A stretch of 64,000 bases of DNA from Streptomyces lasiicapitis (GTDB lineage Bacteria > Actinomycetota > Actinomycetes > Streptomycetales > Streptomycetaceae): assembly GCF_014646335.1 (NCBI RefSeq), contig NZ_BMNG01000006.1, forward strand, positions 432,136 to 496,135. The letters run 5' to 3'. Positions within the stretch are counted from its first letter, which is position 1, and each line of letters begins with the position of its first letter. A model generated the notes under the pieces. It made no database searches and was not told the origin of the DNA. It saw nothing but the letters and a program-made list of their open reading frames with translations. The position numbers and the translations under genes are program-made. Positions 8,686 to 17,506 of the stretch are shown here, piece by piece.

Positions 8686-10653
8686 TCAGCGCAGCGTCCG
8701 GAGCTTGGTGCCGTCGGCGAGGCGACCCGTCACCTCCGGGCGAGAGCCCTGCTCACTGCGTACCGCAAGGGTGTTCCCCGAGGCCCGCTCACCGCCGGAC
8801 ACGGAGATCGAGGAGACGTCCTTGCTGCCCGCGGCAAGCAGATACCAGCCCCCGGCACGGGCCTTCCACAACACCCCCGCAAGCACGCGAGCCTCCCGCA
8901 CCCCACACACCGCACCCCCCTCCGCCTTGGCGGCAACAGCCCCCGCCCGAGCCCCGGGCGCGACGAACTGGGCGAGCACCCGCCCCCCACCGCCACGCCA
9001 CGTCTCGGCCCGCGTGCACACCCACTCGGCGCTCCCGCTCCCGTCGGGGAGGGCCTGACGGGCGTACGCCCAGGAGTTCACGACCCGCACCCCGTGCGAC
9101 CGGGCCGCCGCGAGCGAACACGCGGTCCGCGACCAGTCCTTGGGCGCGGCGTCGCGGGGAGCGTCGGGCCGCCCGGCGGTGAGACGTGCGGGCGTGAGCT
9201 CGCCGAGGTCGGTGGTGAGCCGCGCGGCGCCGTCGTGGTCGCGCAGCTGGAGGGCGTTCCAGGAGCGGCACTCCTGGGCGAGGGCGGGGCTGGAGAAGGG
9301 GTCGGTGACCCCGTCGGCGGTGCGCCGCAGCGCGGTCGCGTCGCCGCTCTTCAACAGGTCCCGTACGGAGGCGTTCCGCACCCAGGGGGCGGTCAGATAG
9401 CGCACGTTCCCGTCGGCGCGGCCGACCACGACGGCCCCGGAGTCGGCGGCGTCCGCACCGTCGACGCGCGCGAAGTCGAGCGCGGCGCCGCCGGTGCCTT
9501 CCCGCGGCTCGGCGTACCGCACGACGCGCAGGCCGTCGTACAGAACCACCACGCGCGCCCCGTCGACGGGCCCGGCGAAGAGGAGCTGCGCGGGTCCGGG
9601 CGGTGCCCCCGAGGGAGTGCCCGGCGTCGCGGAGACCCGCACGGACTTGCCGGGCCGCGCCCACACGGCGAGCGCGCGCCGCAACAGCGCCTGGTCGTCG
9701 AGGAGTTCACCGCGGGCGGGCCACACGGAGAAGTCGGTGCGCGCGGACTGCTTCCAGGCGACGGGCGCGGCCTTCGTCAGCTTGCCGGGGTCGAGGGCGG
9801 CCTCCGCGGCGGGGTTCTTCGCGTAAGGGGGCGCGGCGGCGCCGTCCGGGCTCCAGCCGTCGCCGGGCATGCCGAGCAGCGCCCCGCACACGAGCGCGGC
9901 GACGGCGGCGACGCCCGCGGCCTTCAGGTGCTGGCGGCGCCGCATCAGGTCGGTGGGCCGGGCCTGGAGGGAACACGGGTCGAACTCGGGCGATTCGAGC
10001 AGGACGGCCGCGGTCCTGCCGTCGGCCGCCGCCTCGGCGGCGCCGGTGCCGAAGGCGTCGAGCGCGGCGTCGATGCCGTCGGCCTCCTCGCCCTCGATGT
10101 CGACGCCGACGGCGTCGAGGACGCGCCGCACCTCGTCGTCCGTGAGCCGTTCGAGCCCGCGCAGCACGAACGCGGCGCGGGCGGGCCCGGACAGCGCGGC
10201 GAGCCGCTGGTCCAGGGCGAGTTCGTCGGCGCCGCCCGAGCGCGGGAACAGGCGCAGGCCCCACACCTGCGGCAGGACCGGCGGGAGTTGGGCCCGCTTG
10301 GGCCAGGCGGCCCGGCGCAGCGGCAACCCGGCGTCGAGCGCGGCGCGCAGCACTTGGCAGCGTACGTAGGCGTAGCCCGGGTCGGTGCCGCGGCCCGCGG
10401 GCCTGCGCTGGTCGGGGACGGCCGGGGCGGTGGCGCGGCCGCGCGGCAGGGCCCGCTGGACCAGGGCGTGCGCGCTCAGGACCCGGCGGTTGCGGCCGAG
10501 GCCCGGCGGCAGCACCAGGTAGGCGAGGCGGACCAGGCGGGGGTAGTGCTCGACGAGGGCGGCCTCGGCCTGCTCGACGTCGACGACGGTGGCGGCGGAG
10601 CCGTGGGGCGCGGCGGCTTTCGCGGCGGCTTTCGTGGACTGCGATGACGACAC
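8686..10653 (-). CDS. Sigma-factor-like, membrane-anchored protein
   Basis: This 655-residue protein has an N-terminal half that reads like a degenerate ECF sigma factor. Residues 28-60 (AEAALVEHYPRLVRLAYLVLPP) resemble region 2, and about 155-185 (LAALSGPARAAFVLRGLERLTDDEVRRVL) resembles the region-4 helix-turn-helix. One hydrophobic segment follows (about 247-267, HLKAAGVAAVAALVCGALLGM). The C-terminal 380 residues, presumably extracellular, have no fold I recognise and contain scattered cysteines. Proteins of this layout occur in other streptomycetes as hypothetical membrane proteins. The start is a GTG at 10653 with a weak ribosome site. Whether the sigma-like part still binds RNA polymerase cannot be told. 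The downstream repeat may end its transcript. Confidence 0.88.
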   Translation of the reverse strand: MSSSQSTKAAAKAAAPHGSAATVVDVEQAEAALVEHYPRLVRLAYLVLPPGLGRNRRVLSAHALVQRALPRGRATAPAVPDQRRPAGRGTDPGYAYVRCQVLRAALDAGLPLRRAAWPKRAQLPPVLPQVWGLRLFPRSGGADELALDQRLAALSGPARAAFVLRGLERLTDDEVRRVLDAVGVDIEGEEADGIDAALDAFGTGAAEAAADGRTAAVLLESPEFDPCSLQARPTDLMRRRQHLKAAGVAAVAALVCGALLGMPGDGWSPDGAAAPPYAKNPAAEAALDPGKLTKAAPVAWKQSARTDFSVWPARGELLDDQALLRRALAVWARPGKSVRVSATPGTPSGAPPGPAQLLFAGPVDGARVVVLYDGLRVVRYAEPREGTGGAALDFARVDGADAADSGAVVVGRADGNVRYLTAPWVRNASVRDLLKSGDATALRRTADGVTDPFSSPALAQECRSWNALQLRDHDGAARLTTDLGELTPARLTAGRPDAPRDAAPKDWSRTACSLAAARSHGVRVVNSWAYARQALPDGSGSAEWVCTRAETWRGGGGRVLAQFVAPGARAGAVAAKAEGGAVCGVREARVLAGVLWKARAGGWYLLAAGSKDVSSISVSGGERASGNTLAVRSEQGSRPEVTGRLADGTKLRTLR

Positions 10654-10969
10654 GTTCAGCAGAACGAGCGAATGCCCCGGCGGTCACTTCACGCTGGTGG
10701 GCGCGGGGGCTCCCGGCGGGACCGGGCGGGCGCGAACGGGGCGCGCCCCGGCGGCGCTTCGGGCCCGGCGGGCGCGCGCCCCGGCCGGTCGGCCGGGCTC
10801 GGGTTCGGGCTTGGCGAGGAGGTGTGCGTAGTTCGTCATCGAGCGTTGGTGGCGCGGGAGATGGTGGGCGAGGGCGTCGACGGCGGGGCCTACTGCCTTC
10901 GCGGGCGTGGCGCGGGTGCGGCCGGTGTCGGCGGGCGCAGGGGTAGGGGCGGCGTGGCGCGTGTCCCGG
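10654..10969. other. Gap holding a TPR gene remnant
   Basis: This 316-bp stretch between two same-strand genes contains a decayed copy of the end of the next TPR gene (listed separately) followed by GC-rich sequence with no plausible gene. No promoter was recognised. Confidence 0.6.
10775..10960 (-). pseudogene. Decayed duplicate of the TPR gene 3' end
   Basis: Read on the minus strand, this stretch encodes a segment like DALAHHLPRHQRSMTNYA, then HLLAKPEPEPG. It closely matches the C-terminus of the intact neighbour, which reads GALARHLPRYQRSMTNYA then RLLAEPEPEPEPE. The preceding part of the gene and its start are missing, and the reading frame runs on past the homologous stop. It therefore looks like the surviving tail of a tandem paralogue. 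The PEPEP-encoding repeat may have promoted the duplication or deletion. Confidence 0.7.
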
Positions 10970-11509
10970 TCACTCGGGTTCGGGTTCGGGTTCGGGCTCG
11001 GCGAGCAGGCGGGCGTAGTTCGTCATCGAGCGCTGGTAGCGGGGGAGATGGCGGGCCAGGGCGCCGACCGCGAGGCCCACGCCTTCGCGGGCGCGGCCCG
11101 CGTCTGCCAGGCAGAGGGCCAGCGTGGCGCGCACCGCGTCGTCCAACTCGTCGTGTTCCGCGTCCAGTTCGGGGGTGAGCAGAGCGATGCCCTCCTCGAC
11201 GCGGCCCGTGTTCCGCAGGGAGCTGGCGAGTTGGATGACGGTGCGGCGTCTGCGGTAGCCGTCGAGGCCGCGGTCGAGAGCCTCCCGGTACAGGGGGACG
11301 GCCTTGTCCGAGTGGCCGGTGGAGTCGTAGGCGCATGCGCGCTCGAACGGTGCGACGGGGCTGCCGTCGGGGAGTTCGTCGGCCAGCTTCCCGATGAGTT
11401 CCCGGAACTCGTCGGCCCGTTCGTCGCCGTAGCTGTCGAAGGTGTCCCACGCGGCGGCCATGCGCTGGTCCCAGTCGGTGGGTTCGAAGGTTCCGTCGGT
11501 TCCGTTCAT
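10970..11509 (-). CDS. Tetratricopeptide-repeat protein
   Basis: This 179-residue, probably cytoplasmic protein is built of paired helices typical of TPR proteins. Examples are the segments PFERACAYDSTGHSDKAVPLYREAL (about residues 54-78), TVIQLASSLRNTGRVEEGIALL (about 91-112) and ATLALCLADAGRAREGVGLAVGAL (about 128-151). It ends in a Pro-Glu repeat (EPEPEPEPE). TPR proteins bind other proteins; no enzymatic motif is present. The start ATG follows a GAGAG ribosome site. A broken tandem copy of its 3' end lies just downstream. Confidence 0.9.
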   Translation of the reverse strand: MNGTDGTFEPTDWDQRMAAAWDTFDSYGDERADEFRELIGKLADELPDGSPVAPFERACAYDSTGHSDKAVPLYREALDRGLDGYRRRRTVIQLASSLRNTGRVEEGIALLTPELDAEHDELDDAVRATLALCLADAGRAREGVGLAVGALARHLPRYQRSMTNYARLLAEPEPEPEPE

Positions 11510-11548
11510 CCGCGTACTCTCGCACGAGGGTTGAGGGGGCCGCGCTGA

Positions 11549-11920
11549 TTATTGGGGCCGGCAGGGCTCGCCCGTCAGGTAGGTCGCGGTGGCGGAGGCG
11601 ATGACGGAGTCGAGCCGGTCGCGGGTGCTCACCAGGTCGGTGATCTGGCCGTCGATGCGGTCCCGCTCGGACGCGAGCTTGGCGAGCAGCTCCGGCGTCG
11701 CCTCGCCGGTCACGACGCACGGCATCAGTTCCAGGATCGACCGGCTCGGCAGCCCGGCGGCGTACAACTGCTGGATCAACTGGACGCGGTCGACCGCCCT
11801 GTCCGAGTAGTGCCGCTGGCCGCTGGCGCTGCGCTCGGAGGCGAGCAGGTGCTGCTCCTCGTAGTACCGCAGCGCCCGCACGCTGACGCCTGTCTTGGTG
11901 GCGAGTTCGCCGATGCGCAT
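11549..11920 (-). CDS. MerR-family regulator
   Basis: This 123-residue regulator has an N-terminal winged helix-turn-helix (MRIGELATKTGVSVRALRYYEEQ, residues 1-23), the wing (about 24-45) and a long dimerisation helix. MerR proteins bind overlong promoter spacers and untwist them on effector binding. Only one cysteine lies in the central part (LMPCVV) and another at the C-terminus, so a metal-binding role is not clear. The start was set at 11920 because GGGGAGGA precedes that ATG at the right distance and the helix-turn-helix begins there; 24 upstream codons are open but not homologous. Confidence 0.9.
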   Translation of the reverse strand: MRIGELATKTGVSVRALRYYEEQHLLASERSASGQRHYSDRAVDRVQLIQQLYAAGLPSRSILELMPCVVTGEATPELLAKLASERDRIDGQITDLVSTRDRLDSVIASATATYLTGEPCRPQ

Positions 11921-12069
11921 GATGTCCTCCCCGAGGTGGTCCGGGGGCCCCGAAGGCGCCCCCGGACCGGGCTTCCTGCCTCTGACGTCCACGTCAGGGT
12001 TTCAGCGTAACGCGCGAAGCCCGGTCCGGGTCATCCCCTCAGAGGGGCCGCCTCGGCAGAGGGTCCCCC

Positions 12070-15000
12070 TCAGCCCAGAGCCCACCCGCTGAACTCCACC
12101 GTCCCCCGCGCCCCGCCACCCCCGTTCGTCGCCGTCATGAACAGCCCGACGTCCTGGACGTCTGCCGCCCCCGGCACGGGCACCGCGGCCACCGTTCGCC
12201 ACGTACCCCCGCCGTCGGTGGACAGCTCACCGGTGAACGTGCCGCCCGCCCGGGAGAGCCGCAGCAGCACCGGCGCCTTCACGCCGGTGATCCGTTTGTA
12301 CGTGTCCAGCGTGCCGTCGCCGGTCGTGTCGTACGAGAGGACGACGCCGTTGGCGGGCGTGACGGCGAGGTTGAGGAAGCCGGGGGAGCCGGGTGTGGCG
12401 AGGGAGTTGCGGGCGATGATGCCCGCGCGGGCCCAGGGCCCGGTGCTCGCCTGGGTGTCGACGCGCAGCGTGACGGACACCCCGTCCCGCAGCGCCCCCG
12501 GCCGGTAGAGGGTCCCGAACTCCGTCGTGCCCCGCCACAGGTCCGCGCCCGCGCCGTCGATGGCGTACCGCCCGTCCCACTCCCCGAAGACGGCGGCGTT
12601 ATTGGTGTACGACTTCCACGCCGCCGAGACCGGACCCGCCACGAACAGGGTGCCCTCGTGCACGGCCCGCACCCGCTTCTCGCCCTGCGGGCCGTACTGC
12701 ACGGCGAGCGTGTACGGCAGCGGGCGCAGCGGCCGGTCGAGCGGTGTGTCGGGGGCGTTCGCACGCCAGGCCACCGTGCCGGTGCCCGCCGCGGGGACGC
12801 GGGGCAGCGACGTCGGGCCCTCGGGTTCGGCGTCGACGCCGGTGAGCGTGAAGTCGACGCGGCCGGTGGCGCGCAGCCCGTTGACGTTGCGGAACAGCGC
12901 CTCCACGCGCGCGTGCCCGCCGGGAGGGAACGCGGGCGGCTCGGCGGTGACCTCCAGTGAGCCCTGGTAGGGGGCGCGGGCGAGCACGTCACGTACGCGC
13001 GACGCCGTGCGGTAGGCGTCGCCGACGGGCCGCAGCGGATAGTCCTTGCGCTCGCGCGTCCACGGCTCCTCGACCGTCCCGAACCAGTCCACGGGCGCGG
13101 GCGCGCGCCCGGCGGCGAGCGCGTCGGCGAGTTCGTCGAGCCACTTCTGCCAGCGCGGCAGATAGAAGTCCGCGGTCAGGCCGTGCCACTCGCGGTTGCC
13201 GTAGTCGTGCAGGTTGCCGGGGTCCGACGTGGGCCGGTCGCCCCACACCGTGATGAGGACCTTCGACGTGCGCTCGAACTCGGCGCGCTCGGTGTCACTG
13301 GTGGCGAGGCGCCGCGCGTCCTCGATCCACGGCCCGAGCAGGAACGCCGGGTGTGTGCCGGTGACGTCGTCGGAGAGCCGCATCAGGCGCAGCCACAGGT
13401 TGGAGAGGGTGCGGAAGGTGTCCTGGTCCTTGCGTTCGTACGCCGTCTTGAGCTGCGGCAGGAGCTGGCGGCTGCGGTGGGCCAGGGCCTGGCGGGCGAC
13501 GTCGACGAGGTCGTGCCGGTAGGCCGCGCTGCGCCGCAGTCCACCCGCGACGCCGAGCAGGCCGGTCAGGGCGGCGTCGAAGCGGCCCGGGTCGTAGGTG
13601 AGGGCGCGCGGCGCGTACTCGGCGGCGCGGTTCGCGGCCAGGTCGGGGCGCGCGGCGAAGAGGGAGTCGTGCGGGTCGCTGCGCTCCACGGCCTTGTGCT
13701 GGTACGCGGTGTCGTGCAGGGCCCGCCAGGCGGCGCGGGCGTCCCGGTCGCGGCCGCCGTAGCGGAAGTCGGCGTACGTGGAGAACCAGTCGGCCCGGTC
13801 CACCTCGTCGTCCCGCCAGGCCAGTTCGGAGAACAGCTCGAAGGCGGCGGGGTCGCGGTCGGTGGCCTCGGGCAGGTAGGCCGTGCCCGCGAGCGCGCTG
13901 TCGTCCTTGTCGCGCCAGGCGAAGAACTTCTCCTGCCAGAGGTGGGTGCGGGCGCCGATGGTGGAGCGGCCGCCGAAGTTGGGGATCGTGCCGAAGGCGT
14001 AGGGCGTGCCGCCCCAGTCCTTCTCGCGGTCGGTGACGCTCTGGAAGCGGTCGGAGACGCCGTCGACGATCAGCATCTTCTTCTTGTCGATGGCGTCGAG
14101 GAGGGCGGGCAGCGGGTTCTCCTGCCAGCCGAGGATCACCCAGGTCGCCCCCGCGTGCGCCTTCCGCAGCGCGCTCTCCACGCCGCGCGCGGCGTCCGGC
14201 ACGGGCACGTCGCCCGCGGTGCCGCCCTCGTGCAGGAGGTCCATCTTGAAGTGCCGTGCCACGCCGAAGAGTTCGCGCTGGTGGCGGTAGAAGGACGCGG
14301 CGACCTGCGCGAAGGCGTCGGTGCGCGGGTCCAGCCAGTCGGGGCGCTTGAAGCCGTGCCAGACGCCCTGCGGCACGACGCGCGCGTCACCGCCGTTGCG
14401 CGCCACGAAGCCGTCAGGGACGTGGCCGTAGTAGCCGGGGAAGACCGGTGCGATGCCGAGCTCGCGCAGCCGCTCCGTGATCTTCTGCCCCAGCTCCACG
14501 CGCCGCGCGATGATCTCGGGCGAGAGCGGGCCGCCGTACCCGGACAGGTTCTGAAGGAGCCACCACGGCTGGTGCGAGGGCGCGGGCAGCCAGGCGCGGG
14601 ACTCCGCGTCGGTGTACTGGAAGTCCTTGAGGACGCGGTGGTAGACGGCCTCCGTGCCCGCGATGACCAGGACCTCGTTGCAGCCGTGCAGCGCCAGGAC
14701 GTCGATCATGCGTTCCCAGTACGGCCAGTCGGCGTACGGGGCGGTGTAGCCGTCGTTGGTGTCGTTGAGGGCGAACCGGTGGGGGAGCGCGGTCGAGCGC
14801 TCCAGCGGGCGCGAAGGCGCGGGCAGGCGGCGCGGCAGGTCGAGCTGGCTGCCGTTCCACGCGATGTGCGCGCCGCACACGTACTTCAGGTACCAGTGGA
14901 CCCCCGTGAGCAGCACGGCGGGAGTGGTGCCCGACACCTCGATGCGTCCCGAGGTGCCGGTCACGCGGAAGCGGTCCCGGCCTCCCTGCACCGGGACGAG

Positions 15001-15207
15001 TCTCAGTCTGAACTGATCCGCGTGGTGCGGGAGTTGCCGATTGAGCACGGAGCGCGCGGAATCCGTATCGAGGGCGGGGCCCTCGGCGGGCCCCTCGGCC
15101 GCGCGGGCCGGGAGCGGGGTGCCGGCAACGGCACCCAGGCCCCCGACCCCCGCGAGGCCGATGGCACCGGCGGTGCCGAGCACGGAACGTCGCGACGGTC
15201 CGGACAT
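12070..15207 (-). CDS. Secreted GH89 alpha-N-acetylglucosaminidase
   Basis: This 1045-residue exported enzyme is expected to release terminal alpha-linked GlcNAc from glycans. The N-terminus carries a twin-arginine-type signal (RRSVLGTAGAIGLAGVGG and a cleavage region TPLPARA, residues 6-37). A NAGLU small domain is followed by the GH89 barrel (about 120-480). WERMIDVLALHGCNEVLV, the QPWWLLQNLSGYGGPLS segment and VFPGYYGHVPDGF are hallmarks; the human homologue NAGLU has matching segments. The helical NAGLU C-terminal domain follows (about 500-730), then extra modules to residue 1045, including a jelly-roll-like region. The frame stays open for about 196 codons upstream, but those overlap the divergent gene. 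The ATG at 15207 follows a G-rich ribosome site. Confidence 0.92.
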   Translation of the reverse strand: MSGPSRRSVLGTAGAIGLAGVGGLGAVAGTPLPARAAEGPAEGPALDTDSARSVLNRQLPHHADQFRLRLVPVQGGRDRFRVTGTSGRIEVSGTTPAVLLTGVHWYLKYVCGAHIAWNGSQLDLPRRLPAPSRPLERSTALPHRFALNDTNDGYTAPYADWPYWERMIDVLALHGCNEVLVIAGTEAVYHRVLKDFQYTDAESRAWLPAPSHQPWWLLQNLSGYGGPLSPEIIARRVELGQKITERLRELGIAPVFPGYYGHVPDGFVARNGGDARVVPQGVWHGFKRPDWLDPRTDAFAQVAASFYRHQRELFGVARHFKMDLLHEGGTAGDVPVPDAARGVESALRKAHAGATWVILGWQENPLPALLDAIDKKKMLIVDGVSDRFQSVTDREKDWGGTPYAFGTIPNFGGRSTIGARTHLWQEKFFAWRDKDDSALAGTAYLPEATDRDPAAFELFSELAWRDDEVDRADWFSTYADFRYGGRDRDARAAWRALHDTAYQHKAVERSDPHDSLFAARPDLAANRAAEYAPRALTYDPGRFDAALTGLLGVAGGLRRSAAYRHDLVDVARQALAHRSRQLLPQLKTAYERKDQDTFRTLSNLWLRLMRLSDDVTGTHPAFLLGPWIEDARRLATSDTERAEFERTSKVLITVWGDRPTSDPGNLHDYGNREWHGLTADFYLPRWQKWLDELADALAAGRAPAPVDWFGTVEEPWTRERKDYPLRPVGDAYRTASRVRDVLARAPYQGSLEVTAEPPAFPPGGHARVEALFRNVNGLRATGRVDFTLTGVDAEPEGPTSLPRVPAAGTGTVAWRANAPDTPLDRPLRPLPYTLAVQYGPQGEKRVRAVHEGTLFVAGPVSAAWKSYTNNAAVFGEWDGRYAIDGAGADLWRGTTEFGTLYRPGALRDGVSVTLRVDTQASTGPWARAGIIARNSLATPGSPGFLNLAVTPANGVVLSYDTTGDGTLDTYKRITGVKAPVLLRLSRAGGTFTGELSTDGGGTWRTVAAVPVPGAADVQDVGLFMTATNGGGGARGTVEFSGWALG

Positions 15208-15320
15208 GTGTACCCCCCTGCGTCGATGACTGCGGCGCACGGTATCCGGGCGGCCTTCAGCGCTCAACGGTGCGTACGGAGAAGGCGAGTTCACATCGCC
15301 GGACGGGACAGGAGGAAGCG

Positions 15321-15743
15321 ATGAGGAAGATGGTGTGGGCCGCGGGAGCGCTTTCGGCCACGACGCTGGGGTTGGTGATCGCGGCGGGACTCGCGGCCGG
15401 CTCCGACTCTGAAGGCGGCGGCGCGGATCGTACGGCGAAAGGGGCGCCGAAGGCGGCCACCGGCACCCTGGAGCAGATCGCCGCGAAGGCCGAGTGCGCG
15501 CCCGACATCCAGACGGACGCCGACGAGCTGCGGCAGGCCAACTGCCAGAACGAGGACGGCCGTTTCGTGCTCGCGACCTTCGCCACCGACCGCGGCGAAC
15601 GCGACTGGCTGAACTCGGCGAAGGACTACGGCGGCACGTATCTGGTCGGCAGGAAGTGGGTCGCCGTCGGCGATCCGGCCGTGGTGGGCGCGCTGCGCGG
15701 CCGGCTCGGCGGGACGGTGGAGCGGGCCTCGCACCACTCCTGA
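15321..15743 (+). CDS. Small exported protein of unknown function
   Basis: This 140-residue protein has an N-terminal hydrophobic signal or anchor (MVWAAGALSATTLGLVIAAGLAAG, about residues 4-27) followed by a Gly/Asp-rich linker. A compact domain contains two cysteines (AECAPDIQ and ANCQNEDG) that may form a disulfide. No lipobox is present. I do not recognise the family; similar small proteins are common in Streptomyces. The start ATG is preceded by GGAGGAAGCG. It is divergent from the GH89 gene and convergent with the DUF1996 gene. Confidence 0.85.
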   Translation: MRKMVWAAGALSATTLGLVIAAGLAAGSDSEGGGADRTAKGAPKAATGTLEQIAAKAECAPDIQTDADELRQANCQNEDGRFVLATFATDRGERDWLNSAKDYGGTYLVGRKWVAVGDPAVVGALRGRLGGTVERASHHS

Positions 15744-15883
15744 CGAGTGGCGTGGTGGGGGGGAGCGAGGTCCGGGCCCTGGGCACGTAGGGCACTTCTC
15801 CACCGTCACCGCGCGGGCCGACCGCGCAGCAGTCTGTGGGGGGAGGGGGCCCCGGCCGGGGCGGGCCGGGGCGGGGGGAGAGG

Positions 15884-17431
15884 TCAGGTGCAGCGACGCC
15901 CGTCGTTGACGCACTTGGCGACGCGGTTCATCAGCCTCTGGTCGAACACGTTGATGAAGTCACCGTGGTCGGTGATGGGCTTGTGCAGTTGCTCGGGGAA
16001 GGAGTCCACGGCGAAGCCGGGGCCCGGCGGCACGTCGTACACGATGCGCTGCACGAGCTGCGGGATGGCGCGGAAGCCCTGCGGGCAGCGGCCGCTTCGC
16101 TGGTCGGCGAACGCGACGTGGGTGCGGTGGTTGGCGCTGTCGGTGTTCTGCCCGTCCCAGCAGCTCTGGAAGTTGAAGGTGCGCACGACCTTGCTGCCTT
16201 CGGGGCAGATCGGGTATTTGTCCTTCAGCTGCCGGTTCTCGAAACCGGTGCAGCTCCAGAGCGCGTTGGCATTGGCGTCACCATTGGTGAACGCCTTGGC
16301 GTCACCGGTGATGATGCGCAGGAAACGCGGCATCGCGGTCACCTTGCTCACCGGACTTCCGACGAACTTCAGCGTGACCTGGTCCGGCGTCTGGATCTCG
16401 CCGACGTTCTTGTCCCGGCCGCCGCCGTCCGCGTCCGCGTCGTTCTCGTTGTTTCCGTTCTGCAGCCTCAGGACGGGCCAGTAATACGTGGACTTGTCGC
16501 CCTGATTGCGGCAGCTCGTGTCACCGTTCGCAAGGTCGTTGTCACTGGAGAAGGCATCCGTCTCCTGATTTCCGACGTAATCGTGCATATGGTGGGCGCC
16601 ATTGCTCACACCGGGCGCGACGATGACATTGTCCGGATTGAACTTTCCGTTCTCGTTCGTTCCGCAATTCGTGGTGAAGGTGCCGCGGGAGGCGCCGCGT
16701 TGTTTGCGCGGTTTCTGGACGTTGGGCTGGACGGTCGTGATGTCGACGAAGTCACCGGCCTCGGGCCCGTTGCCCGCCTGGCCCTGGCCCTGTCCTTGAC
16801 CTTGGTCGTCGCCCTGGCCCTGGTCGCCGTCACCCTGACCCTGGCCCTGATCCTGGCCTTGGTCCTGGCCGCCGTCCTGTCCCTGGTCGCCTTCACCGCC
16901 GCCCTGGTCCTGGCCGCCCTGGCCGTTCTGCCCCTGGTCACCGCCCTGCTGGGCGCCGCCGTCGTCGTCGGCGCGCAGGGTGCACGGCGCCATGCCGTCC
17001 AGGTTCTCGGGCGGCCGGCCGCCCTGGTCGATCGCGGACCGGATGTTCTCGATGGTCGGCCGCCGCTGCTCCTCCAGCGGGCCGAGTACGGAATTCTTGT
17101 CCTCGGCCTCGGCGAACCGCGCGTAGGCGTCGGTGATCTGGCTGTCGAGGGCGGCGAGTTCGCGGTCGACCTCGGCGCGCGCCCCGTCCGGAACGTCCGG
17201 GAGCTGATTGCCGACGTCGGGACAGCTGATGGTGCTGACCTGCTGCCCGCCGTTCTGATTCTGGATCTGTTCCTGGCTGCTCGGCGGCGGACCGTTGCTT
17301 TCGTCGGCGTTCGCGTAGACATTCACCGCGACAAGTCCGCCGCCGCCCAGGATGAGTGCCGCCGAAGCGGCGATCGCCCGGCCGGCCAGCTTTGATCGTT
17401 TTCGTGACGTGCGTCGTGAGGTGCGTCCCAT
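15884..17431 (-). CDS. Exported DUF1996 protein with Gln/Gly/Asp repeat
   Basis: This 515-residue extracellular protein has a basic N-terminus, then a hydrophobic segment (about residues 19-38, AGRAIAASAALILGGGGLVA). A helical region with two cysteines and a 60-residue linker of Gln, Gly and Asp (about 160-225, repeats such as DQGQGQGQG) come before a C-terminal DUF1996 domain (about 230-515). The domain motifs are GTFTTNCGTNENGKFNPDN, HHMHDYVGN, TYYWPVL, FNFQSCWDG and HRTHVAFAD. The DUF1996 domain occurs in secreted bacterial and fungal proteins; its activity is not established. The His/Asp-rich motifs suggest metal binding, which is inference. The ATG at 17431 was chosen because upstream codons lack homology and a ribosome site. 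Confidence 0.9.
   Translation of the reverse strand: MGRTSRRTSRKRSKLAGRAIAASAALILGGGGLVAVNVYANADESNGPPPSSQEQIQNQNGGQQVSTISCPDVGNQLPDVPDGARAEVDRELAALDSQITDAYARFAEAEDKNSVLGPLEEQRRPTIENIRSAIDQGGRPPENLDGMAPCTLRADDDGGAQQGGDQGQNGQGGQDQGGGEGDQGQDGGQDQGQDQGQGQGDGDQGQGDDQGQGQGQGQAGNGPEAGDFVDITTVQPNVQKPRKQRGASRGTFTTNCGTNENGKFNPDNVIVAPGVSNGAHHMHDYVGNQETDAFSSDNDLANGDTSCRNQGDKSTYYWPVLRLQNGNNENDADADGGGRDKNVGEIQTPDQVTLKFVGSPVSKVTAMPRFLRIITGDAKAFTNGDANANALWSCTGFENRQLKDKYPICPEGSKVVRTFNFQSCWDGQNTDSANHRTHVAFADQRSGRCPQGFRAIPQLVQRIVYDVPPGPGFAVDSFPEQLHKPITDHGDFINVFDQRLMNRVAKCVNDGRRCT
16780..16960. repeat. Low-complexity Gln/Gly/Asp coding repeat
   Basis: Imperfect hexamer and nonamer units of the type CCCTGG / CCTTGGTC on the plus strand encode the Gln-Gly-Asp linker of the DUF1996 protein. 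The units keep the reading frame and are likely to vary in number between strains. Confidence 0.75.
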
Positions 17432-17506
17432 GGGACTACGTACGCAACAGCCGTTCGCGTCGTTCAACGGCGCCCGGGAAATTCTCGCCGCGAACTCCCG
17501 TACGTA

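Noticed and set aside
10672..11178. 168-codon plus-strand frame over the TPR remnant
   Set aside because: It is antisense to the TPR gene and its relic and is Gly/Arg-rich without a fold.
15208..15795. N-terminal extension of the GH89 frame
   Set aside because: It overlaps the divergent small exported gene, is Arg/Ser/Pro-rich, and the twin-arginine signal with a ribosome site starts at 15207.
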